Positions 28,747-37,333 are shown, numbered from the stretch's first letter. The stretch: DNA of 64,000 nt from Actinomadura montaniterrae (GCF_008923365.1 NZ_WBMR01000020.1:1-64000); one strand, 5' to 3'. Made by a program: numbers and translations. Notes: generated by a model from the letters alone, not told the origin.

Positions 28747-28781
28747 CCGCTCCCGCCGCCGCGGCGCCGGAGTGACCGATC

Positions 28782-28787
28782 TAGGGT
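28782..28787 (+). promoter_or_regulatory. -10 element for a leaderless methyltransferase transcript
   Basis: TAGGGT lies eight bases ahead of the GTG at 28796 without any ribosome site between, as for other leaderless genes of this window. Confidence 0.35.
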
Positions 28788-28795
28788 GGGGCGAT

Positions 28796-29584
28796 GTGAA
28801 GGACGCCTTTCCTGACAGTGATGCGGAACTGGTGGCGCGGCGCGCCTCGTCGTTCGGGGGCAGCGCCGCCGCGTACGCGCGGGAGCGGCCGGACTACCCG
28901 GTCGAGGCCGTCCGGTGGGCGCTGGAGCCCGTGGCCGGGCGGGCGCCGCTGCGGGTGCTCGATCTCGCGGCGGGCACCGGCAAGCTGACGCAGGTGCTGC
29001 TGCGCGGCGGCGTCGCCGCCGCGGATCTGGTCGCCGTGGAGCCCGATGCGGCGATGCTGGACGAGCTGCGCCGTGCCGTGCCGGGCGTGCGGGCGCTGGA
29101 GGGCAGCGCGGAGGCGATCCCGCTGCCGGCCGGCTCGGTCGACGCGGTGCTGGTGGGGCAGGCGATGCACTGGTTCGACCTCGACCGGGCGCTGCCGGAG
29201 ATCCACCGCGTGCTGGCGGACGGCGGCGTGCTCGCCGGGCTGTGGAACACCGACGACGACCGGGTGCCGTGGGTCGCGGAGATGAAGCGGATCTCCCGCA
29301 GCAGCGTGTCGTTCCGGAACTGGCGGCCGAAGGGCCTGCCCGAGAGCGCCTGGTTCCCGGTGTTCGAGCGGGCGGAGTTCCCGCACGCGCAGCGCCGGAC
29401 GGCCGAGTCGATGGCCGCGACGATCGGGACGCACTCGCACATGCTCGTCCTCGACGAGGCCGAGCGGGCGGCGGTGACCGAGCGGATCGTCGGGTTCCTG
29501 CGGGCGACGCCGGAGACCGCGCAAGGCGAGTTCGACCTGCCGATCGTCACCTTGGCCGCGCGCGCTCTGCGGGCCGGCGGCTAG
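28796..29584 (+). CDS. Class I SAM-dependent methyltransferase
   Basis: Methyltransf_11-type enzyme of 262 residues. SAM motif I is VLDLAAGTGKLTQVL near residue 47, with the acidic VAVEPDAAML after it and the post-motif VDAVLVGQAMHWFDLDRALPE. The FGGSAAAYARERPDYP opening is common to a family often called UbiE/Coq5-like or Rv-type trans-aconitate-like methyltransferases. The substrate is unknown. I start at GTG 28796. The last 38 nt overlap the 3' end of a membrane-protein gene on the other strand. Confidence 0.82.
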   Translation: MKDAFPDSDAELVARRASSFGGSAAAYARERPDYPVEAVRWALEPVAGRAPLRVLDLAAGTGKLTQVLLRGGVAAADLVAVEPDAAMLDELRRAVPGVRALEGSAEAIPLPAGSVDAVLVGQAMHWFDLDRALPEIHRVLADGGVLAGLWNTDDDRVPWVAEMKRISRSSVSFRNWRPKGLPESAWFPVFERAEFPHAQRRTAESMAATIGTHSHMLVLDEAERAAVTERIVGFLRATPETAQGEFDLPIVTLAARALRAGG

Positions 29585-30125
29585 CCTCGCCGTCCTTCGG
29601 CCTGGACGGCCAGAGCGTGTGGGTGATCGGCCACAGCGACCAGACGGCGAGCACGAGGCCGAGACGGGCCGTCCAGCCCGTGAGGGCCGCGGTGCGGTCG
29701 GCGTCGCCGACCAGCGCGATCATCACCAGGAGCAGCGCGCAGCCGATCGCGGTCGCGACGGCGGCCTTGCCGAACTCCACCCACTCGTAGCGGGCGCGGG
29801 CCCGGCCGTACCGCGGCTTGCGGCGCGGCGGCGGTCCCCCGGCGAAGCGGTGCGCGAACCGCTCGTCCGCCCAGCGGACCATGCTGTGCCCGAACGCGAC
29901 CGAGTAGCCGAGGTAGGCCGCCGCGAGGCCGTGGGCGAACCCGGCGGTCGCGCCCCCGCGCAGGTCGGCGACCGTGGCGACGAGCAGCACCAGGTCGACC
30001 AGCGGGACGCCCAGCAGCAGCGCCGCGCCGGTCCTGCGCATCCGCAGCGGGTAGCGGGCGGCCAGGCCCGCGGCGAGGACGACCCAGAAGCCGATCTCGC
30101 ACGCCGCGATGACACCGACGAGCAT
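29547..30125 (-). CDS. Uncharacterised membrane protein, five helices
   Basis: I do not recognise the family. The 192-residue protein has helices near 4-24, 32-54, 62-82, 122-142 and 152-172, with a basic loop RFAGGPPPRRKPRYGRARAR in the middle and an Arg-rich C-terminus. The ATG at 30125 is five bases from the stop of a 61-residue membrane-protein gene, so the two are probably co-transcribed. Its 3' end overlaps the convergent methyltransferase by 38 nt. Confidence 0.65.
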   Translation of the reverse strand: MLVGVIAACEIGFWVVLAAGLAARYPLRMRRTGAALLLGVPLVDLVLLVATVADLRGGATAGFAHGLAAAYLGYSVAFGHSMVRWADERFAHRFAGGPPPRRKPRYGRARARYEWVEFGKAAVATAIGCALLLVMIALVGDADRTAALTGWTARLGLVLAVWSLWPITHTLWPSRPKDGEASRRPAERARPR

Positions 30126-30129
30126 GGCG

Positions 30130-30315
30130 TCACCGGTCCCGGGAGAGGGCCGCGCCCGCGGCGGCGGCGAGCAGGCCGGCGACGCCGACCCCGAGACCGG
30201 TGAGCGGCCGGCCGCCCTCCGACCACTCCATCAGCTCGATGTTCTCCCCGCCCGTGTAGTGGTACGCGGCCGAGATGAAGCCGACCGCGGCGACGATGAC
30301 CCCCATGGTCCGCAT
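30130..30315 (-). CDS. Small membrane protein, 61 residues
   Basis: Tiny protein with two helices (4-22 and 41-57) joined by a polar loop TGGENIELMEWSEGG. The start ATG 30315 has AGGGAGAA upstream, and the next gene begins four bases after its stop. It is not recognised; probable partner of the five-helix protein encoded directly downstream. It is divergent from the histidine kinase gene. Confidence 0.6.
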   Translation of the reverse strand: MRTMGVIVAAVGFISAAYHYTGGENIELMEWSEGGRPLTGLGVGVAGLLAAAAGAALSRDR

Positions 30316-30473
30316 GACTCGGTTCTCCCTCGCTTGCCTACCTCTCGATGGTCCGGGACGCGGGAGCGGCGGCGCGTCGTCGCCGATGAGGTTCTCGGGG
30401 TCCTCCGAAGGATGTACGCGCCGCCCTCAGCGAGGTGGACGCGGCGGTCGCGGCGGGATGTTGAGATGGATCC

Positions 30474-31667
30474 GTGCTCTCCAGGCTCCGCCGGCTCACC
30501 ACGCCCCAGGACGCGCTCATCGCCGCCGGGGCGATGGCGGCCGGGCTCGTGCTGCTGGCCGCGCACGGATACAGCACCTGGACCGACCACTGGCCGCCGG
30601 CCGGGCTCCGGCTGCTGCCGCTCGCCGGGCTGTGCGGGGCGATGCTGCTGCGGCGGACCGCGCCGCTCACCGCGCTGGCGATCTCCACCCCGTTCAACTT
30701 CCTCGACGTGGCGTTCGGACCGTCCATCGCCACCGCAATGATCTACGGGGACGCGCTGTACGCGGCGAGCCTGTACGGGCGGCCGCGGCGGACGGCGGAA
30801 TGGCTGCTCGGCGCGACCCTCACCGGGACCGTCGCGGTCCTCGCGGTCGCCGGCGCGCTGGCCCGCGACCTCGCGCTCGGCGTGGTGGCGGGCGCGCTCG
30901 CGGCGGCGGTGTGGGTGACGCCGGTGCTGACCGCGATGCTCGTCCGGGAGCACCGGTCGCGGGCCGAGGCCGAGCGGCAGCGCGCCCGGCAGGTCGCGCG
31001 GCTCGCCGAGATGGACCGGCGCGCCGCCGTCGGCGCGGAGCGGGCCCGGATGGCCCGCGAGCTGCACGACGTGATCGCCAACCATCTGAGCGCCGTCGCG
31101 CTGCACTCCTCGGCCGTGCTGAAGGTCCGCGACCTGGACCGGGAGGGCCTGGACCGGGCGATGACGGTGATCCGGGAGAACAGCGTGCAGGGGCTGGCGG
31201 AGATGCGGCGGATGATCGGGCTGCTGCGCGAGGGCGGCGCCGGCGGCGCCGACCCGGCGGAGGCGCCGCGGCTGGCCGGCCTCGGCCGGCTCGTCGACCG
31301 CACGGCCCGCCCGGACCTGTCGGCGCGGCTGCGGACCGACGGCGAGCTGCCCGAGCTGCCCGCGCCGGTCGAGCTGGCCGCCTACCGGATCGTCCAGGAG
31401 TCCCTGACCAACGCGCTCAAGCACGCTGGGCCGGGCCGCGCCGAGGTGTCGGTGCGATACGCGCGAGGGCGGGTGGTGATCGACGTGTACAGCCCCCTCG
31501 GGGACGGCGCGGGGCTGCCGGGGTCGGGCAGCGGGCTGATCGGGATGCGGGAGCGGGCGGCGATCCTCGGCGGGGAGTTCTCCGCCGGGCCGGACGGCGG
31601 GCGCTGGCTGGTACACGCCGAGCTGCCGGTGGACGGGGAGCCCGCGCGCGAGGAGGGAGCGCTGTGA
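30474..31667 (+). CDS. Sensor histidine kinase, NarL-partner (HisKA_3) type
   Basis: Membrane histidine kinase, 397 residues. About five or six helices in the first 155 residues form the sensor, followed by a coiled coil. The dimerisation box is ERARMARELHDVIANHLSAV with His198; the N-box is YRIVQESLTNALKHA and the G-box GSGSGLIGMRERAAIL. The input signal is unknown. The start is GTG 30474. The stop overlaps the response-regulator start (GTGA), giving a classical coupled two-component pair. Confidence 0.9.
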   Translation: MLSRLRRLTTPQDALIAAGAMAAGLVLLAAHGYSTWTDHWPPAGLRLLPLAGLCGAMLLRRTAPLTALAISTPFNFLDVAFGPSIATAMIYGDALYAASLYGRPRRTAEWLLGATLTGTVAVLAVAGALARDLALGVVAGALAAAVWVTPVLTAMLVREHRSRAEAERQRARQVARLAEMDRRAAVGAERARMARELHDVIANHLSAVALHSSAVLKVRDLDREGLDRAMTVIRENSVQGLAEMRRMIGLLREGGAGGADPAEAPRLAGLGRLVDRTARPDLSARLRTDGELPELPAPVELAAYRIVQESLTNALKHAGPGRAEVSVRYARGRVVIDVYSPLGDGAGLPGSGSGLIGMRERAAILGGEFSAGPDGGRWLVHAELPVDGEPAREEGAL

Positions 31668-32374
31668 TCGACGTGCTGGTGGCCGACGACCAGGCGGCCG
31701 TGCGCGCCGGGCTGGTGCTGATCCTCGGTGCGGCGCCGGACGTGCGGGTGGTCGGCGAGGCCGCCGACGGGGAGCGGGCCGTCGAGCTGGCCCGCGAGCT
31801 GCGCCCGGACGTCGTGCTGATGGACGTGCGGATGCCGCGCCTGGACGGGATCAGCGCGACACGGCAGATCGCCGGATTCGCCGACGTCCTGGTGCTGACC
31901 ACGTTCGACCTGGACGAGTACGTGTTCGGGGCGCTGCGGGCGGGCGCCGCCGGGTTCCTGCTGAAGGACGTGGACGCCGACCGGCTCGTGGAGGCCGTGC
32001 GGACGGTGGCGGCGGGGGACGGGATCATCGCGCCGCAGGTGACGCGCCGGCTGATCGGCGCGTTCGCGGCCCGGCCCGAGCCGCCGGACCCGGGCCCGGC
32101 GGCGGTGGCGGAGCTGACGCCCCGGGAGCGGGAGGTGCTGGCCCGCCTCGGCGAGGGGCTGTCGAACGGGGAGATCGCGGAACGCCTGTCGATGGCGGAG
32201 ACGACCACGAAGACGCACGTCAGCCGCATCCTCGCGAAGCTCGGGCTGCGCAGCCGGGTGCAGGCCGCCATCCTCGCGCAGGAGCTGGCCGCCTCCGGCC
32301 TCCCGGCCGCGTCCGGGGACGCCGCGGCGCCGGACGCGCCCGGATCCGGCAGCGGCGATCTCAGCGCGGGCTGA
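31664..32374 (+). CDS. NarL/FixJ-family response regulator
   Basis: Response regulator of 236 residues paired with the kinase upstream. The receiver domain has the acidic pair ADD (7-9), phosphorylation site Asp54 in VLMDVRMPRLDG and Lys101 in GFLLKDVD. The C-terminal LuxR-type HTH is LTPREREVLARLGEGLSNGEIAERL followed by TKTHVSRILAKLGL. A 30-residue Ala/Gly/Ser-rich tail follows. The start is GTG 31664 (GTGA overlap). The gene is convergent with the EAL-CBS gene. Target promoters cannot be seen from here. Confidence 0.92.
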   Translation: MIDVLVADDQAAVRAGLVLILGAAPDVRVVGEAADGERAVELARELRPDVVLMDVRMPRLDGISATRQIAGFADVLVLTTFDLDEYVFGALRAGAAGFLLKDVDADRLVEAVRTVAAGDGIIAPQVTRRLIGAFAARPEPPDPGPAAVAELTPREREVLARLGEGLSNGEIAERLSMAETTTKTHVSRILAKLGLRSRVQAAILAQELAASGLPAASGDAAAPDAPGSGSGDLSAG

Positions 32375-32395
32375 GCGCCGGGCCGGACCCCTGGA

Positions 32396-33562
32396 TCAGG
32401 GCGACAGGCCGCGGATCAGGTCGGCGACCCGGACGATCCCCAGGCAGCGGCCCAGCTCGTCGACCACGACCAGGTCGTCGTAGACGCGGTCGTCCTCCTG
32501 GCCCGCCGCGCGCAGCGCCGCCACCGCCGGCACCGTGCGCGGGACCGGGCGGGGCGCGTCCGCCAGCCGGACGGCGGGCCGGTGGGCGTGCAGCGCGTGC
32601 CCGTAGGCGCCCGATAGGCGCAGCAGGAAGCGCGTCCGGTCGACGGTGGCGCGCGGCCGCTGCCGCTCGTCGACGAGGACGATGCTGGTGATGCCCGTCT
32701 CGGCGTTCAGCGCGTCCAGCACCTCGCCCGCGGTCGCGGTGTGCGGCATCGTGACGCCGGGGAGCGTGAACTCCGACACGCGCGGGCCGAGGTCGAGCCG
32801 TTCGCGGGGGTCCGGGGCGCCGCGCGCCGCGACGGGGACGGTGATAGGCATCCCGGGCCGCCACTCCGGCGGCGCCAGCGCGGGCCCCTGGACGAGCCGC
32901 ACCCCGAGCTGGCGCAGGTGCAGCACCTGGTCGCCGGTCTCCAGGCCGGGCGCCAGCACGTGCGTCTCCAGCCGGTGCGCCAGCTCGACGAGGCTCGCCA
33001 CCAGCGCGGAGCGGCGCGGCTCCGCGGGCGCCCGGCGGGCCAGCCCGGGGTCGAGCTTGAGCAGGTAGGACGCGCCGTCGGCGAGCAGGTCGAGCGGGGC
33101 GTGCGCGGCGCCGACGCCGCCGAGCCCGACCAGGTACCCGGCCCGGCGCAGCCCGGACAGCGCGGCGGTGACGGGGGCGCGCTGCGCCGGCGGGAAGCCC
33201 CCGGTGACGCAGATGATGATCTCCTGCGGGCGGCGCCCGGCGCCGGCGAACCCCTGGTGCAGCTCCGCGAGCACCGGGTCGCCGAACGCGAGGGTCTCGG
33301 CGCGCAGGCCGATCTGCAGCGGCAGCGGCGTGCGCAGGTCCGCCGCCGCGCGGGCCGCCTCGGCGGCGCGGCGCAGGTCCTCGGAGACGGGGTCGACGCG
33401 CGGCGGCGGCCCGGCCGGGGCGGGCGGCCCGGCGTGCGCCTCCACGGCGACGACGGTCCCGGTGCCGAGATCGACGACCGGATGGAACACCGCCCTCGCC
33501 GGGACCAGGACATCTACGGCTGACACAGCGGCATCATGGCGCCCCGAAGCGCCCGGAACCAC
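32396..33562 (-). CDS. Degenerate EAL domain protein with C-terminal CBS pair
   Basis: Protein of about 388 residues. Residues about 20-225 follow the EAL phosphodiesterase fold: VFHPVVDLGTGTVVAVEAHA, where the catalytic EAL reads EAH; GLGGVGAAHAPLDLLADGASYLLKLD in place of the DDFGTGYSSL loop; and ETGDQVLHLRQLGVRLVQG at the end. Key metal ligands are lost, so cyclic-di-GMP hydrolysis is unlikely and a sensor role is more plausible. Residues about 245-388 form two CBS motifs. No clear ribosome site supports GTG 33562; GTG 33526 is an alternative start. Confidence 0.75.
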   Translation of the reverse strand: MVPGASGRHDAAVSAVDVLVPARAVFHPVVDLGTGTVVAVEAHAGPPAPAGPPPRVDPVSEDLRRAAEAARAAADLRTPLPLQIGLRAETLAFGDPVLAELHQGFAGAGRRPQEIIICVTGGFPPAQRAPVTAALSGLRRAGYLVGLGGVGAAHAPLDLLADGASYLLKLDPGLARRAPAEPRRSALVASLVELAHRLETHVLAPGLETGDQVLHLRQLGVRLVQGPALAPPEWRPGMPITVPVAARGAPDPRERLDLGPRVSEFTLPGVTMPHTATAGEVLDALNAETGITSIVLVDERQRPRATVDRTRFLLRLSGAYGHALHAHRPAVRLADAPRPVPRTVPAVAALRAAGQEDDRVYDDLVVVDELGRCLGIVRVADLIRGLSP

Positions 33563-33630
33563 CCTTGTCAGGAGAAGTTAACGCACAATTCGCGCAGGTC
33601 GCGCTGTGGATCTTGACCTCGGCCGGGCCG

Positions 33631-34026
33631 TCACAGCCCGCGGCCGCCGACCATCGCCGACAGCGCGTAGGTGACCCCGGCGACGGCCGCCAGCCAGACG
33701 TAGGCGGTGATGTCGCCGCCGCGCAGCGCCTGCACGACGAGCCCGCCGATCACGGCCACCGTCACCACGTCGCCGGTCATCGCGGCGGCGCGCAGGTGGG
33801 TGCGGGCGCGGTGGCCGGAGCCGAAGCCCTCGCTGAGCGGCAGCGCGGGCTCGTTGCGGCGGTAGGCCAGGTACCCGGCGTACCCGGCGAGGGCGGCGAG
33901 CGCGATGAGGGCGGTGCCGTCGCGTCCGTCGGCGGCGAGCACGGCACCGACCACCACCCCGGCGCCGAGGACGAGCCCGGGTACGGCCCACCGGCTGAGG
34001 CTGCGGCGTTCGGGAGCGATCCACAT
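33631..34026 (-). CDS. Uncharacterised small membrane protein, four helices
   Basis: Protein of 131 residues with four helices and an ERRSLSRW basic N-terminus, not recognised. A hydrophilic loop between helices 2 and 3 has RRNEPALPLSEGFGSGHRARTHLR. I chose ATG 34026, because GGAGAGG lies nine bases upstream; an ATG at 34035 would have that site directly adjoining. It is divergent from the first AIM24 gene. Confidence 0.6.
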   Translation of the reverse strand: MWIAPERRSLSRWAVPGLVLGAGVVVGAVLAADGRDGTALIALAALAGYAGYLAYRRNEPALPLSEGFGSGHRARTHLRAAAMTGDVVTVAVIGGLVVQALRGGDITAYVWLAAVAGVTYALSAMVGGRGL

Positions 34027-34185
34027 GAGCGACATCCTCTCCGATCGGCGGGCGCACGGGACCGGCAACGCGCCGGTCCCGCCGCGATGAGGCCGCGACG
34101 AGGCCGCGACGAAGGCCGGCGCGGGCGTCCGCGGCCGGCCGTGCGGGACCGCGCCGATGCCCGGACCGCGCGGGGTTCCGGCCGG

Positions 34186-34191
34186 TATCTT
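34186..34191 (+). promoter_or_regulatory. -10 element of the AIM24 operon
   Basis: TATCTT is eight bases ahead of the GTG start and no Shine-Dalgarno sequence is present, so the first AIM24 transcript is probably leaderless. Confidence 0.45.
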
Positions 34192-34199
34192 TTCGCATC

Positions 34200-34838
34200 G
34201 TGGCGCAATTTCGACTGAACGGCTCGAAGATGCTGGCCGTCGATCTCGCCGGGGAGACGATCAGGGCGCTGAACGGCGCCATGGTCGCCTACGAGGGGCG
34301 GATGGCGTTCAAACGGGAGGGGATGACCGGGGGAGAGGGCCTGCGCGGCGCGCTCAAGCGCAAGATCGCCGGTGAGGGCATGACGCTGATGGAGGTCACC
34401 GGCGAGGGCACCGTGTACCTGGCGAGCGAGGCGGCGGAGGTGACGCTCGTCCAGCTGACCGGCGACACCCTGTTCGTGGAGTCGGAGAGCCTCCTCGCGC
34501 TGGAGGGCGGGCTGCGCACCGGCGTGCAGTTCGTCGGCCTGCGCGGCATGGGCACGGGCCAGGGCCTCGCCACCACCAAGGTGGAAGGGCACGGCACGGT
34601 CGCGATCGTGTCCGACGGCCCGGCGATCGCGCTGGAGGTGACGCCCGAGACGCCGCTGTCGGTCGATCCGCACGCCTACGTCGGGCACCACGGGCAGCTG
34701 CGCCAGGACGTCGTCACCGACGTGAACTGGCGGACCGTGATCGGCCAGGGCTCGGGGGAGAGCGTCCAGTTCCGGTACCAGGGGCACGGCCTGGTCTACG
34801 TCCAGCCGGCCGAGCGCGGCGGAATCCTGGAGATCTGA
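34200..34838 (+). CDS. AIM24-family protein, first copy
   Basis: Protein of 212 residues of the AIM24/TerD-unrelated DUF124 family, a beta-rich double-psi-like fold of unknown function, named for a yeast mitochondrial protein. Repeating short motifs are seen: MVAYEGRMAF, MEVTGEGTVYLA, GDTLFVESESLLALE and LVYVQPAE. The start is GTG 34200. It is the first of three consecutive family members, and its TGA overlaps the ATG of the second by one base (TGATG). A role as a membrane-associated multimeric scaffold has been suggested for the family, but I see nothing here that tells the function. Confidence 0.82.
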   Translation: MAQFRLNGSKMLAVDLAGETIRALNGAMVAYEGRMAFKREGMTGGEGLRGALKRKIAGEGMTLMEVTGEGTVYLASEAAEVTLVQLTGDTLFVESESLLALEGGLRTGVQFVGLRGMGTGQGLATTKVEGHGTVAIVSDGPAIALEVTPETPLSVDPHAYVGHHGQLRQDVVTDVNWRTVIGQGSGESVQFRYQGHGLVYVQPAERGGILEI

Positions 34839-35491
34839 TGCCCGGCTACCAGAAGATCACCTCCAAGATGCTCCAGGTGCCCGTCGGGCCGGGGCGGGAG
34901 GTCTACAGCAAGCGCGGCGCGATGCTCGCCTACACCGGGTCGGTGTCGTTCGCGCCGTCCACGACGGCGGGGCAGAGCATCGGCGGCGCCATCGGACGCG
35001 CCGTCGCGGGCGAGCGCAGCGCGATGATGCACGTCACCGGGCAGGGCGACGTCATGTTCGGGCACGCCGGGCTGCACGTGTCCATCGTGGACCTGAGCGG
35101 CGGCGACACCCTGTTCGTGGAGGCCGACCGGCTCCTCGTCCACGATGCGTCCCTGCAGGTCGGGACCATGTTCATGGGCGAGCAGGGCGGCGTGCGCGGC
35201 ATCGTGCGCGGCGCCGTCACCGGGCAGGGCCTGTTCACCACCACGCTCACCGGGCAGGGCTCGTGCGCGCTGCTGTCGCACGGCGGCGTCATGGAGCTGC
35301 CGATCGGGCCGCAGCGCCCCGTCCACGTCGACCCGCAGGCGTACGTGGCCCACCGCGGCCAGGTGCAGAACAAGCTCACCACGGCGGTGGGCCTGCGCGA
35401 CCTGATCGGTCGCGGCTCCGGCGAGGGCTTCCAGCTCGAGCTGAGCGGCTCCGGCGTCGTCTACGTCCAGGCCAGCGAGAGGAAGATCTGA
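34838..35491 (+). CDS. AIM24-family protein, second copy
   Basis: Protein of 217 residues, parallel to the first copy: MLAYTGSVSFAP, MMHVTGQGDVMFG, GDTLFVEADRLLVHD, SLQVGTMFMGEQGG and VVYVQASERKI. It is closer to the first copy than to the third. It starts at ATG 34838 in a TGATG overlap, and only two bases separate its stop from the GTG of the third gene, so the three must be expressed together. Confidence 0.85.
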   Translation: MPGYQKITSKMLQVPVGPGREVYSKRGAMLAYTGSVSFAPSTTAGQSIGGAIGRAVAGERSAMMHVTGQGDVMFGHAGLHVSIVDLSGGDTLFVEADRLLVHDASLQVGTMFMGEQGGVRGIVRGAVTGQGLFTTTLTGQGSCALLSHGGVMELPIGPQRPVHVDPQAYVAHRGQVQNKLTTAVGLRDLIGRGSGEGFQLELSGSGVVYVQASERKI

Positions 35492-35493
35492 CC

Positions 35494-36255
35494 GTGAGCA
35501 GCTTCGGCACGCGGACCTGGAACGCGGCCACCCTCCCGGTGAACGACAACGTCAACCCGTACGCCTTCAGCGTCGACCTCGACGGCGAGTGGTTCGCGCA
35601 GAAGGGCAAGATGATCGCCTACTACGGGCAGATCAGGTTCGAGGCGCTGTCGTCGGGGCCGCTGGACGCCCTCGTCGCGCACACCTTCAACTCGCCGCTG
35701 TACGCGCACGACTGGATCGTCGCGCAGGGGCGGGGCAAGCTCGTCCTCGCCGACCGCGGGTTCGACGTGAACTCCTTCGACCTCGACGACGGCAACCTCA
35801 CCGTCCGGGCCGGGAACCTGCTGGCGTTCGAGCCCGGCCTGGAGCTCAAGCAGTCGATCATCCCCGGGTTCCTGACGCTGATCGGGACGGGCCGGTTCGT
35901 GGCCGCCTCCAACGGCCCGGTGCACTTCGTCGAGCCGCCGATCCGGGTCGACCCGCAGGCGCTGCTCGGCTGGGCGGACTGCCCGTCCCCCTGCCACCAC
36001 TACGACCACTCCTACATGCGCGGCGCGTTCGGCGCCGCGCGGATGGTGTTCGGGATCGGCGGGTCGTCGGGGGAGGAGCACCAGTTCGACTTCACCGGCC
36101 AGGGCACCGTGCTGATGCAGTCGTCGGAGGTCGTGATGAACGAGGACGTCCTGCTGCGCGACCTCGAAGGCCAGATCGGCATGGTCGGCACGTCGGGGCT
36201 GCAGCGGCTCCAGCAGACGATCAGCCGGCGGCTGTCCGCGGAGCGGCAGGGCTGA
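35494..36255 (+). CDS. AIM24-family protein, third and longest copy
   Basis: Protein of 253 residues. The core is again AIM24-like: FAQKGKMIAYYGQIRFEAL, VRAGNLLAFEPGLE, GPVHFVEPPIRVDPQALLGW and GTVLMQSSE. It differs by a Cys/His-rich insertion, DCPSPCHHYDHSY near residue 165, and a C-terminal extension of about 40 residues. The start is GTG 35494, with GAGAGGAAG upstream. The Cys-His cluster could bind metal; this is speculation from composition. A strong terminator follows directly. Confidence 0.82.
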   Translation: MSSFGTRTWNAATLPVNDNVNPYAFSVDLDGEWFAQKGKMIAYYGQIRFEALSSGPLDALVAHTFNSPLYAHDWIVAQGRGKLVLADRGFDVNSFDLDDGNLTVRAGNLLAFEPGLELKQSIIPGFLTLIGTGRFVAASNGPVHFVEPPIRVDPQALLGWADCPSPCHHYDHSYMRGAFGAARMVFGIGGSSGEEHQFDFTGQGTVLMQSSEVVMNEDVLLRDLEGQIGMVGTSGLQRLQQTISRRLSAERQG

Positions 36256-36256
36256 C

Positions 36257-36286
36257 GCGGGGGCCCGGGCGAACCCGGGCCCCCGC
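36257..36286. terminator. Bidirectional terminator between AIM24 and VOC genes
   Basis: GCGGGGGCCCGGG (36257-36269) and CCCGGGCCCCCGC (36274-36286) make a perfect 13-bp stem with a CGAA tetraloop, one base after the third AIM24 stop. The gene on the other side is convergent, so it can serve both. Confidence 0.8.
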
Positions 36287-36337
36287 GGCCTCACCGCCCA
36301 CGGGAGGCCGCCCGCGGAACGGCTCGCGACCCGCGGG

Positions 36338-37132
36338 TCATCCCTGCTCGGGCGCGGGCTTCATCACGTGGAAGGGGACCCCGAACGGGTCCCGTACGGC
36401 CGCGGACCGGCCGTACGGGCTGTCGGCGGGCCCCGAGTCGACCGTGCCGCCGCCCGCCGTGACCTTCCGGACCGCCTCGTCGGCGTCCTCGACCGCGAAG
36501 TAGGTCGTCCACGTCGGGACGGCGGTCCGCCCGTTGCCGAGCACCATGTCGGCCCCGCCGAGGATGCCGCCGATGTAGCGGCCGTCCGCGGCGCGCTTCA
36601 GCACGGTGTAGTCCATGTCGCCCGGCATCGGCTCGAGTTCGTAGCCGAACACCGCCTGGTAGAAGTCGCCCGCGGCCTTGGAGTCGGGCGTGACGAGCTC
36701 GTTCCAGACGAACGACCCCGGCTCGTTCACGATCCCCGATCCGTGGTGGTCCCGCCCCTGCCACAGGCCGAACTGCCCGCCCTGCGGGTCTCGGACGATC
36801 GCCATCCGGCCGATGGTCATCACGTCCATCGGCGGCATGACGATCTCGCCGCCCGCGTCGGCGGCGCGCTTGGCGATCCCGTCGCAGTCGTCGGCGGCGA
36901 TGTAGACGGTCCACCAGTACTCGTCGGGCGCCTCCTCCGGGTTCTGCATCATCCCGGCCACGGGCACCCCGCGCAGCTTGCACTGGTTGTAGTGGCCCGC
37001 CTCCGGCCCGGCGTCCTCGAACTGCCAGCCGAAGAGGGTCCCGTAGAACGTCTTGGCCCGGTCTAGGTCCGGGAGGCCGATGTCGAGCCAGTTCGGGGTG
37101 CCCTCCGGCACGTTGCTCGTGACCTGGGTCAT
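36338..37132 (-). CDS. VOC-family protein with two glyoxalase-like domains
   Basis: Protein of 264 residues with two vicinal-oxygen-chelate domains, PNWLDIGLPDLDRAKTFYGTLFGW and, near residue 140, FVWNELVTPDSKAAGDFYQAVFGY. Each ends in a RDPQGGQFGLWQ or RDPFGVPFHVMK element where a metal-binding Glu would normally stand, here replaced by Gln/Lys-type residues. It resembles the mycobacterial 27-30 kDa antigen (CFP30B) group. The substrate is unknown. The start is ATG 37132 with AAAGGAG upstream. Confidence 0.82.
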   Translation of the reverse strand: MTQVTSNVPEGTPNWLDIGLPDLDRAKTFYGTLFGWQFEDAGPEAGHYNQCKLRGVPVAGMMQNPEEAPDEYWWTVYIAADDCDGIAKRAADAGGEIVMPPMDVMTIGRMAIVRDPQGGQFGLWQGRDHHGSGIVNEPGSFVWNELVTPDSKAAGDFYQAVFGYELEPMPGDMDYTVLKRAADGRYIGGILGGADMVLGNGRTAVPTWTTYFAVEDADEAVRKVTAGGGTVDSGPADSPYGRSAAVRDPFGVPFHVMKPAPEQG

Positions 37133-37274
37133 CCGACTCACACTCCTTTGTGCAGGGGCCTCGCGGCCCCGGCGTCCTGCGCCGCCCGCCGTACTCCCAT
37201 CCTGGCCCGCGGCGCGGCGTTCACACATCGGCGGGGACGGGATCGGCATGGCCGGGAGCGGCCCCCGTTTCACG

Positions 37275-37280
37275 TACACT
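37275..37280 (+). promoter_or_regulatory. -10 element upstream of the ABC-F gene
   Basis: TACACT is followed after six bases by ATG 37287, the start of a tiny open frame. The spacing fits a leaderless transcript that begins at that ATG. Confidence 0.45.
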
Positions 37281-37286
37281 GGGCTG

Positions 37287-37307
37287 ATGGTTTCGCTCCC
37301 GAGCTGA
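37287..37307 (+). other. Possible six-residue leader peptide (MVSLPS)
   Basis: ATG 37287 opens a six-codon frame ending in TGA, placed exactly where transcription should begin. Some ABC-F genes are controlled by ribosome stalling on short leaders; here only the position supports it. Confidence 0.3.
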
Positions 37308-37333
37308 CAGGCCGCCCAGCGCGCCCCGGTCGG

